The translations under genes were made by a program, and so were the position numbers. A stretch of 64,000 nt of DNA, taken from Bugulina stolonifera (lineage: Eukaryota > Bryozoa > Gymnolaemata > Cheilostomatida > Bugulidae). Location of the stretch: the NCBI GenBank assembly GCA_935421135.1, contig OW285187.1:9176001-9240000 (forward strand). The letters run 5' to 3'. This document shows positions 26,701 through 38,700 of the stretch, piece after piece. Numbering within the stretch: the stretch's first letter is position 1; each line of letters starts with the position of its first letter. The notes below the pieces were generated by a model. The model was not told the DNA's origin and made no database searches. It saw only the letters and a list, made by a program, of their open reading frames with translations.

Positions 26701-29700
26701 GAGGCTGCTTCAACTGAGGTGGTGGTCCTGAGGAACCAGGGCCAAATGGGGTCCGCGGAGGTTGACTGTATGGATCCTCCCTAGAATGTCGTACAAATGC
26801 ATGTAATAATACCTCCAATTGGAAAGACTTTAAATCATAAACAATACACAAAGTATATACAGTGGTATGCTTGGTGTTTATACTTCAAACAAACATAATA
26901 CAACCATAGGACTCCATACCTGTATAATTCAGTGGGTGGTGCTGCTTGAGGCATGCCAGAGGCATCAGTTTCCATTGGAGCACCAGATGGTTGAACTATG
27001 CCAGCAGGAGTGGCAGCGGTAGCTGAGTATGGGTCTATCCCAGAAGGTACACCACCTAGAGGTTAAACAGTAGACAAAGAGTTAGAAGATACACAGAAAC
27101 TAAACTCAGTCATGTAAAAACAGAACAGCACGTGATTAAAGAAGTAAGTACAAGTATAACGTGGATAAACGCATAGCGTGGATAAACGCATAGCGTGGGT
27201 AAATGTATAACATAGGTAAATGTATAACATAGGTAAACGTATAACATAGGTAAATGTATAACATAGGTAAATGTATAATGTAGGTAAATGTATAACGTAG
27301 GTAAATTGTAAAACAAGGTATCTTACCCTGAGGTGTTTGTGGTGGTGGGAAGGGAGAGCTAGGTACGTCACCTAATGTCTCCCCAGCCTTCATACCACTT
27401 GCACTGCCCGGTGATGCACCAGCTCCACGCGGTGATCCCATAGGACTCTCCTTCATTTGCTTCTTTCGAGCGCTTTTCATAAGCTTAGACCTCTTGTGGC
27501 GATTTTCCCGCGCTTTTACCTATTAAAATATATATGCCAATCAGATTTTACAAATACCCAATCAGGTAACATAACACTTTCAACTCTAGCTACATGTAGA
27601 TACTGTGGTAACAAGGGGTGACCAGCTCTCCCTACATACATAACATCACATAGAGGTTTCCGGCAGGATATCAACTTCTGGTTATGTATCCCAAACCGAC
27701 CAACACATGAACTAAACACCCAACAGTTTATATAATATATTATGATTGGCACCAACAGGGTACGGGAATATCTGGCGATGTGAGGGTGTAGCCGGTAGGC
27801 ACAAACATAAAAGCCCTTATCCCAGTTTTTGGTGACCCAAATTTCCCCATAAGTAAGATTTAGAAGAACAAAGAAAGAGCAAAGCATAGGATAGAGTGAA
27901 CACAGAACAAATAATTAAATGTTTGGCCGTAGATGTAACAAATAAATATTCAAAGTGTGACTTCCAGAGCACAAACCTCGAAATAGTCCACCTAAAATTA
28001 TGCAATTTCCATTCATAAGGTAATGGTATGCAGTAGTGACTAAAGTGTCAATATGAACAACACTGCCTAGAGGCCTAAATGGGAAAATGAATTATACAGC
28101 AATATACGAGTACATGGTAAAAGCAGCTCAGCAAGCCTAAAAGGCATGTTGTATGTAGAATAAATAATGACTATGATAATATATTGCCTTGCAACATAAA
28201 CAACTGCAACATACATGTATATCAAAAAGCAAATAAATTACAAATGAGCAGACATACCAGATAGGGATTACGTTGCTCAGTGTTCATCTTCCTCCAATAC
28301 TTTCCAATATGCTTACATCTTTCAGTCCACTCTGGATATTGTTGCTTTAGCTCAGGGTGCATCGTATTAGCAAACAGTACGGGGGATATAGTAGACTCCA
28401 GCCCTAGAGCTTCGTCATCTTTCCACTGAATACAAATTAGAAAATTTTTACAACCAGCTACCACAATGCAGCATTATTCCTTAGTCCGTAACAGCTTTGA
28501 GGTGTTTGGTGCTGCAGAGTTCGAACATCATGAACTAGGTCTGTATACTGTATGATGTATGACTCATCTAATGACATGTACATTATGTCACCCACTGGCT
28601 CTGTGGTGGGTTACATCTACATACCAGGTAAATTCACCGAGTACGATGTATAGCGTGATTGGCTGTGACAGACTTGATGTTTTTATTCCAATTGATAAAC
28701 ATGCATGACTGAAACACTATAGTACTATTTAACCATCATTATAACCATATTCAATGATGTACTATTACAACATGAGATGAATTCAACAGCGGTTGATGGG
28801 TTCGTGTCACAACTCTAGTCATATGTTCACATAAACTGATCCCATTAAGAAATTTTCTACCAGCGTACCTTAAGCATGTTCTTCTGGTTGAGGGACATGC
28901 TCTCCCCATCTTCTGCATCTGCCCCTGTTGAAGCGCTGGGGGTTGGCCAGTTGGGCTCATTGAACGTAGAAGGACTAAAGGGAGTGCCAGGAAGGGAGCC
29001 AGATACAGACCCTGGCAGAGAACTGGCTAGTGAACTGGCCGGAGCACTTTGTGACATCATCCTATGGAAAAATAAAATATACTTATTTGATATTAGGATA
29101 TAAGGGAACCCATGGCTAAAGGATCCAATAGTCACATGTAGGCAAGACATGCGTAACCCTATTAGTAAACAAGAACAGATACACCCGAAAAAAAGCAGTT
29201 AAGTTACACGACTCACTGAGAATGCTGTTGCTGGCTGAAGTCAGGTGCTGTTTGGATATTTGTCTGAATAGAGGGTTGGACAGATGGTGGCCCTGCAGAG
29301 AACTGAGACGGCATGCTCATGCTGAATGGGTCCTGCATAGCTGCTGGCAGCGGAGACTGCATTGGTGGGTGTTGGTGCAACTGTTGCTGCATTTGTTGAT
29401 GTAACTGCTGCTGTGGTTGCTGTAGCTGTTGTTGTAACTGCTGCTGTGGTTGCTGTAGCTGTTGTTGTAACTGAGGATGCATTTGCTGCAACTGGTGAGG
29501 CTGATGCTGAGACTGTTGGTGAGGCATGTGTAGTGGCATTGGAGACTGAAACGGCTGCTGGTGCTGCAACTGCTGTTGCTGCTGTGGAGGGTGGAGTGCC
29601 TGCTGGGCTGGTGGCTGTAACTGTTGTTGGTTGTGAAGGGGCTGTGATAAGGTCTGCATAGGTAGGGGAGATGCATTCATTGTTGGATTGATAGACATTG

Positions 29701-32700
29701 CATCGGGAACAGCGTCAGCACTGTCAACGGGCAGCTCAGACAGAACACCTACAAACAAGTTTAGTTGAAACATATATTTATCCTCAGTGAAGAGTATTAC
29801 TACATCATGTATATGTGATCAAGTAAGAGACAGTCAGCACATTAACTGTAGTATGCACTACACTTACTGGCGGCTGCTTCGGCTGATCCATCATTCTCCA
29901 TGATGCCTTTAAGGAAATCCTCAAGGTTCTCTTCATCAATATCAATATCATGTTCGACATTGCCTCTCAATGATGACTTGCTGTCACTGGGTCCTGCCTC
30001 TCGAGTGTCAGCTACCTCTGACTGTATGTCCTCTGGCAAGAGAGAATAGTAATATGCTAACACAATTATGGTGACTTCAGCGCGAGGGGACAAAGTCAAG
30101 TCACAACAGTAGCGGTTGAATCAGTGAGAGCATGTAGTAGCAGTTGTAGTAGCATTACTGGTAATCAAATATCAGCTACAAACTTATGAAAACACCAGAA
30201 TCACAATCTGGAGAACACGTCTGCTGGTTATCTTATGTGCAGCCCTCAAGTGGACTAGTGCAGGCAGGAGCACAGACATCCATGTATACCAGAAAGAGGT
30301 AAGTGCTCACCAAATATCTTGTAAAGTTCCTCCTCGTGCAGACCACCAGGTAGAATGTCTCCAGAGACACCTGGGAGTATATCCAGATCCTCACCATCTA
30401 CAGCACCATTTGCAATATTTACATAATATGAACACAATGCGCACAGTTTGGTTCATCCAATTGATAACCAACACTGATCGACCATGGACTTACCACATGC
30501 ACATGTGTATCACTACATGCACATGTGTGAGTTACTACGTGCACATGAGTATCACTACATGCACATGAGTATCACTACATGTACGTGTATGGATTACTAC
30601 ATGTACATGTGTATCACTACATGCACATGTGTGAGTTGCTACATGTACATGTACGTGTGTGGAGTACTACATGTACATGCATCGGTTACTACATGTACGA
30701 GTATGGGTTATAATACGCACTGTACATGTGTCAGTTACTACATGCACACATAGAAAACACCACAGAATTGGTTAACACTAAAAGGGTTTGACTGAACACG
30801 TGTACACAACAGCTCACAAACCTTCAATATGTCTCGCGATTGTTCCCTCAATGCTAGACATTGCAGGAACTAGCAGCTCATTACCGTCTACAATGTATAA
30901 CACATGGTGAAAGTGTGCCTACCTGGTTGATCTCATAGTATACATGACATACATGTTGGTACACCGTAGATTCAGCTGATGGGTCAACTGAATGCACTTA
31001 CCTATAGGATGCACTTCCTCTCCAGCATTTCCTTCCCTGTTAGAGGCATCTTCAGTATCTGATAGCATACCAAATGGAGGATTGGACGAAGGTATGGTTA
31101 CACCTTCTGAGAGGGTGATAGTGCAGCTCTCGGGTATGGCTTGGGGGTCTGATATACTCAACTCATGTGCAGCGCTTTTGGGCTGATCTTGACTCAGCAC
31201 AGCTGTAGAGGTCTCCGACTTGGAGAGATCCAGAGTATCTTTGCCAAAAAATGCTTCCTACAAGAATTAGAAGGACTTACGTTTTCATATCATGTAACCG
31301 GACAGGAGCTTCTGTAAGGTCTGTATTCATTCTAAAGAATTCACCTGAGCCAAGTACAACTGCTTTGTGGTAAAAATTGAAACGTGTAGCAATAAAGAGC
31401 TATTCGTTACTCAGTTGGTGACTGTTTGGTAAGTCATTCAATGTACCTATAAAGCCTTGTAAAAAAATTATCACTCATCAGATAAATAAATGCCTAGTTT
31501 TACATACATGTAGAACGATCGATATCCTTAGACAGTTAAACCAGATTGTATATGCCTACTCGTTTTCAAGGGGTAGCATACTCGAGGAGTAAATATAACT
31601 TAAATATGACAGCAGATATTATATGTATTATATAATAATCATACACACCTGTAAGTAGCTCGGGTAGGTATCCTCTATGATTCCCCGTTTCCTTATCTTC
31701 CTTATAATCTTTTTCTTAGCATCAGCAACCACTCCGTCGCCGGAGGAGGAGACGTCTGTAGGTAGAATAGGTGGCTGGCCATCTTCAGTGTATGGCCCTT
31801 GCACTACGGCTGTCTTGGGTGGTGGCTTCTGTCTAGGCTTGGCGACAAAACCTCCAATACCTGGCATGCAATAACATAGCAGAAAATAAAGTGAAGGAAA
31901 CAGGCTATAATGGAATCATTGATTCTGCACTACCGCACAGTATCACAAAACTATGTGGTAGGCTAATAATTTCCCTGCCCGTGTACATGTATATCTTTAA
32001 TGATTATAGTATAGTGCCGCACTTTTAAGCAACATTGCTGCTTCCATCAATGAATGATAAATTGATATGAGATTTCGATCAATAAAGAAATACCTAGAGG
32101 TGGAGGCTTTCTAGCACGCTTCTTTATTTTACTTGCATCTAGAGAAGCTGCATCAGTTAGAGGGATTCCATCAGCAGGGTTGACAGGTATACCATCCACC
32201 GAGAACTCAATCTTTGCATTCTCACTCACAGCGGGAGAGAGTAAGGACTCGGGTGGAATAGGCTCATTTTCCACATCGAGGGAGGAACGCGTCACCTCGT
32301 CAGTATTCATACTTCCACCATCCTCTTCCATTGCCGTCTCTGTTCAGAAATTATCACACCACATAATTATATATGAAATCTAGCTCATCCAACGGCAGCA
32401 CTAAAATACGAGTCACAAAAGGAGAAGAGCCTACTAGATACTTTTGCTGTTTGGAGTTATAGGTTTTCAAAGACAGAAAATCTAATGTTCTCATAATTAC
32501 TGTTTTGTGTTTTTATTCCTATAAGGACAAATTTATAACTAGAAAAAACTTTGTGTACAACTTAGGTAACAAATAACAGATGACATAAAACACATATACA
32601 TGATGATATCAAAAATTAAAAACTTCAGTTTAGTGAAATGGTTTGTGAATTGTCTTCACTTGATATCATGGATACAGCATTGGTGTACCTTAATGCTGTG

Positions 32701-35700
32701 AATAATGTTATTCCAACTGGCATGCTTACTGTGCATGCTTCTTGCAGAGCTCATTGTGAACCCGTAGCTAACTAGTTCGAGGTGGGGGGGGGGGGGGGGA
32801 GTGGTGAAGATGTGTTTTAGAGGATCTGAAGATAAGTGTGGTTGTAAACTATCACCTTCAATATTTGTAATGCTTTAATTAATTTCACTCTCTACAGCAA
32901 CAACAGGATATACTACGTAGATACTATGTATGGGGGACACCTGAAAGTACACATAGATATGTTCATATACATGTAGCTACGTATAATCAATTGATTCACA
33001 CCTGATCTATCAGAGCTGACTGATAGCAGCTGAGTCATCTGGGGATGACTTTGTTTTATCTTCATCTGTCTGTTTCTGGCCAGTCTGGCAGCCTGTGCAG
33101 CTTTCTGTGCTATAGATATTTGTGATGGGGGCATCTCTATGGTCAACTGCTTCATCAGACCCAGGCCGTTCTCTGATAGGCTGATACCATCTACTAAGTA
33201 TGACCTCTCTTCCTCTTTCACCGGCACCACTGGATGCATGGGGGATGTGATACTCGTAGGGGTTGGTGGCTGTACAATGGGTGTGGGTGGTCGAGGTGAC
33301 TGGGCCCCAGTCTTTGGCCGACAGAAGACACAGTGGTAGCCCAGGTTGGACATTCTCTCGGCGTCTTCCTCTGTACTCATGTTATCACAGGCAGCATGCA
33401 ACCACCTAACAGGTAGGAACAGCACTCATATTCATACTAAAACACCAACATTGCCAATTTCGATGGTTTCAACATCAATACATGAAATTATTATCATTAG
33501 TAAGAAGAATAAACATACCTTTCACATTGGTTACACTGGATAACAAGCTCACTATCCATGTAGCAGTGTTCGCACACTGGGCAGTCTGTAACACTGTGGC
33601 AAGGACCACATTCTGTATAGTTGTTTATCCATTCACAACCAAAACCAGGAGTCGGTGATCCGCAGTACCGGCAGTGAACACACCTATACAACAAGTCAGT
33701 CGTGTAGCTGATGTTCAACTGTGTGAAAAATAATGAACATCCAAAAAAACAGCGCATTATCCAATTTTTATCATGATTAAAATATCGAACTGCATCATGG
33801 AAAGTCTGGTTACTAGCAATCATTAGAATTGTCTTCCCTTGATATCAAGAACAGCATTGGAGAGTTGTGTTACCTCGACACTATGGATAATGTTATTCTA
33901 ATTGACGTCACTAGACTAGATCAGATTTTGGCGCTGAACAGAGATAAAAGAGTGCCAGTAATACTTGCACATAGAGATGCAACAACATTCTCACCACTTG
34001 CACTTCCAGTTGCCTTTAGGTACTTGTTTAAGGGGTGGATCTAGGCAGTAGGTATGAAAGCTGATGTCACACTCATCACAGAGCAGCAGATTGGGTTCAT
34101 CTGTAGGTTTACCACACCCCTCACACACTGTACAGTCTAAACATCTCCATCCCTTAGTAAGTATCACACTGTTCACCTGTAAGTTACACATAAATTGTAT
34201 GATATATGTACAGTGGGTGAATACTTACAAACAAGAACTTGTACCAACTGGTTAGACACTGCAATACTCACTCCCCTATAAGTCTGTATGAGTGGAGGCA
34301 GACACAGGTGCAGAAAATCTCATAAATTTAACTCGCTCAGGAATTTCTCAAATGAACAAAAATACCAACATACATTGTACAAACTGAAAGTCAATTCTAT
34401 TCATCAAATGAATATTCTAAAGCTCATACAGTCCCAACCATATACATGTTAATGTAAGTTTTAACTATGGCCCATTATTTATAGAAGACGCTGACTCCGC
34501 CTACTTACCTTGACCTGAGCACAGAATGGGTGATAACACTGACCACACTGTGTACATGTGATCAGATCTCCCTCAGCTCCTGAACCATAGCTGCCACAAG
34601 ACATACACATATCTTGGGTCAGCACAAACAGGTCTGACGCTGCAGAAAGTACTACAGCGGCATGCTGGTCTTCATCATCTAGCTTCTTCACACTCTCTGC
34701 ACTAGGGGCAGTGCTCTGTAAACACCAACAATAAGTTAAACTACATTGTGGGTACGTACATGTCTCACATCTAAAGTATGACTACAACACCTTATAAATT
34801 CCAGGCGATGTACATGCATATTATACTTATACATATATACATATGCATGTACACACATGACTATGTATGTACATGCATACATACATGACTATGTATGTAC
34901 ATGCATATAAGATACTAACTACATGTACAAGGATATAATTTACTAACTACATGTACAAAGATATAATATACTCACATGTGTAGTGGCAATGGTCTCTTTT
35001 ATTTTGCTCCTCTTCACTCTGCTATCAGAAGCTGCTGGCCGAGTCCTCTTTTTCATAACTTTACCCTAAGAATAACAAATCAACAGGTCAAGTTAAACAG
35101 CAAATTCTTTACACCTTCAGTATAAATAAAGTAACGTGTGGCAGTGGCTCTGTGCGATTTCCTTTATTTAATTCAGATGTATTAGGAACGACTTGATATC
35201 ATTTTAATGAAGCAGAACCGTCCATTGCTTTATTAATTAGTCTCTGCGAGCTCATAAAGTTCTCCTGAGCTACACAATATTCTATCCTCAAACACTCAGG
35301 TTAGACACTGTGGTATGTAGGTAGGTGTTTACAATACCTCCCTATGGATACATACCTTAGACTTGGCACCAGAAGAGGCTGCTGATCTCGACACTTTAGG
35401 CGGTGGTCTCTTCATACTAGGTTTCCCTCTCGTAAATGATGCGGGTTTCCCCATGCCCGGTTTGACAGGCCGTATTCTGCTAGATGTGGAGCTGGTACTC
35501 ATCTAAAATAACACCAACACCATGACTTAATGCGCAAACACAAGACGCAACGTTTACTGTTCATTATTAGCATGCACTTTACTACTGAACCAAATATTTT
35601 AAAGATATACATCAAACCTTTTCCGAGTCGGCCATCTCAGAATCAGAATCAAAGTTGGTCGGTTCGCTAACCTCCATTGTATCGTCCAACGTTGCGTCAG

Positions 35701-38700
35701 CACTGGCAGTGTCCAGCTTTCGAGTGACGACAGTACTAGCAGGAGGTGCCGAAGTACACATACAGCATTTGTATTTTTTAGGATCTACAATAGAATCAGA
35801 AGACTGCTTAGACAAACAGGCTGGCAGTATTTCTATTCCAATAAAATCCACTTAGGATAAGAGATAACACTCTAGTCGGAGCATCATAGCATTAGCTACT
35901 ATAGAAATAAGGTCACATGGTTTCACTTCACATTTTAGTCAACAATGTTAACAATATTGAGTTGAGAAAGCAAGTTGGGTAAATACCTGTTTTCTCAGCT
36001 TCCTTATCACATGTGTTATGTACGTGTTTCTTACATCCTGTGCACATAGTCATACCCCTAGTATTGGAGAACTTATATGCCTTTTTACAGAAAGGACAAC
36101 TGGAGCCCCTCTGTTTTTGTAGGTGGCAAATATCACACACAGTGTAGTTCTTGTGCCATCTATTATCCAGTGACTTCTGTCCACATTCCACACATGACCG
36201 GCAGTTCTGTTGGACAAGATAAAAGTCAAGAATACCACCGAGATAAATTAGACCTGCGCATTTACAGCTTTGTACATTGCAGTTCCGTACAATAAGTATG
36301 GTTTAACATGCTTATCGGCAGTTCCATATATATTAAGAAAACATGAGTCAAATTTTGGCAATAACAGAGCAAAAACTTGAAATTAGTGAATTAATATTAT
36401 TTTAATTTTGTTTCAACAGAAGCTACATCAAACTCACATGGCATCTCCAACCATTAGGAGGTACTTTGGTCATAACGGGAACCAGGCAGAACGTGTGAAA
36501 TCCTTTATCACAGACATCGCAAACTAGCATCTTATTGTCGTCACCTGGATTCCGACACTCTTGGCAAAGTTTGCAGTCGGGGCATTGCCAGCCGGCCCTC
36601 ACGACTGTATTACATTCTATTTCAAACTCCAAACAGTCACCATGGTAATGCTGACCACAGGAAGTGCAAAATAGTTGATTTAGAATGTTCCCTGGCTGAC
36701 TACACACGACACAATGAGATTCATCTTTAGCTAAAACAACAATCACAGTGTTTTATTAGCAACAGATTCTATGCAGTCGTCGAGTACACAACCTACCCAA
36801 CCCTCGTGTTCTGCTCAGTGAATGAACTATAATAATGTCATTGTTTTAGTTAATACACAAAGACTCAAGTATATCATTACACCACACTTTGGCATAGAAA
36901 ACAACTGTGACGATGAAGCAGGACGGTCAATTTTGACCAATAAAAATCGCATCAGTTGTGGCCAATTTAACCACGATCATCTGGGACAGTTATGTACAAT
37001 ATATCGTAAAGATATACATATCTATCATCAAATAATACCAGATAAAGCTGGCGGTTGCTCGTCAAATCGAGGCAATGTAACATCTACCGAATACATATTA
37101 TATAACTCACCACATCCACTAATAAGTTGAATTACCTCGAAGATCCTACTGACATTGATAATGCATATGCCTGAGCTAAAATCAAAGGCTACTAAACCGT
37201 TCTCATGCTTACCAATGACTTCGGCCATCTCAGCATGGTCTGGACAGAGCAAAGTCAAAGTTCTAATATCTTGAAAACATCCACTACCTGATGCGCAAGG
37301 ATAGTGGAATTTTTTATTACATTTTGGTGCTTTGCAGGGTATAGTAGCCCCTAACCTTTCACAGAAGCTACATTTCTACAACAAAAAAGAAACAAATCAT
37401 TTGAAGCATAACAAGTAAAACGATGCAGCATATTACATAGCAAATTCTATCATGCATAAATCCTAAATTTCGGAGAGAATAGACAGCATTCGGGAATAAT
37501 GAGTGAATATATATTTTATATGGTGAAGGAAAGAAGTCAAACGTCTGTGCAACTAAAACATGTAAAATCATAATAAATATATGGCAAACGTGCAATATGG
37601 AACAGTTATAGTGGTAACCATTGGATTTTATTGAACTATAATTATGCTCAGGTGAAGACAGAATAAAACCTGTACCAGTCATCTCTTCATGTAACAAAAC
37701 ATTAAATACAATCATTTACCCGAGTGTAACGACACTTAGGTCTAGCAATGTGATCTTAACCTACCGATAACAATCCTGCAAAGGCAGCTTTATCTACAGA
37801 TTGGAGGGAGTAATCTTCAGCCTGCAGTACTCCTTCACTCCATGCAGCACAGCAATGATGTGCATAGACGGCTCGATCTGTAACCAATGCCCACATATAT
37901 CATTTATTACACCATCTTGGTTCTTCAAGCAACGTATTCACTTTTATTTCTGTATATGTTGTTAGGCAGTGAAAAGTCTACAGAGTAAGCCACTTTTTCC
38001 AACTGTGTATGGCAAGGAATACCTTCCCGAGTATAAGTTAACAAGATGCACAAGTGCCCTTGTATTTCACACACTCACCTGAGCACACACATCATGTAAT
38101 GTAACTGCATACTGTATTATGGTTATCTTACCTGACTCGTCATATATATCGGCAATAGCAATATCAAGAGGTAACCCTACATCTGTCAGCTCGTTATATA
38201 CATTTGCATATTTCCCAGTCTCGGTTGGTCTTCTAGGTGATTTACTTTGATCTCTAGCAAATAGAATAAATGTTCAACAGAATATCAATATTGTAGCTAT
38301 CAGATAACAGTCATATATTCAATCAACTCTATAGACTATTCATCACAGCTACATGCCATAATTTGACCGCCAAGTTCAACATTTAAAAAATTCTAAAATT
38401 TATAAATTTGTATACCCTTTGTTCCGCCTTTTACTGGTTTCTTGCTCACTACTGTTTTGTCTTCCTTTTAAAGACTTGCGGAACGGATTAAATCCAGCAG
38501 TTGGATCACATCGGGTCAGCTGTCCCTGTCCTAGAGAACTTTTCTTGCCTCTCCAACAAAAAACACACTTTTTTTCATCAGCTTTACTCCGTGTTAAGGT
38601 AGATGGCTCAGTAGATAACTCTCTTGCATCACCTGCAGAAAATACATGTGAATGTGCTGACCTATTTTACGTTATAAGATATATGACCACTACAAGGAGT

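Noticed and set aside
27063..27371. Hydrophobic Tyr/Thr-rich minus-strand ORFs resembling membrane repeats
   Set aside because: They are produced by the 17-bp minisatellite in an intron. Unit length is not a multiple of three and the peptides have no homology.
29317..29676. Open frames antisense or out of frame to the Gln-rich KMT2 exon
   Set aside because: CAG/CAA repeats leave all frames open. Only the Gln frame joins neighbouring exons in phase.
27154..30750. Regular short repeats that could look like a CRISPR array
   Set aside because: Units are tandem without unique spacers of constant length, in introns of an animal gene, with no cas genes.
33829..34044. 71-aa plus-strand ORF in the PHD5-PHD6 intron as a nested antisense gene
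   Set aside because: Its 3' part is the complement of KMT2 exon 13, and the rest matches a dispersed repeat copy. No start, splice or homology support.
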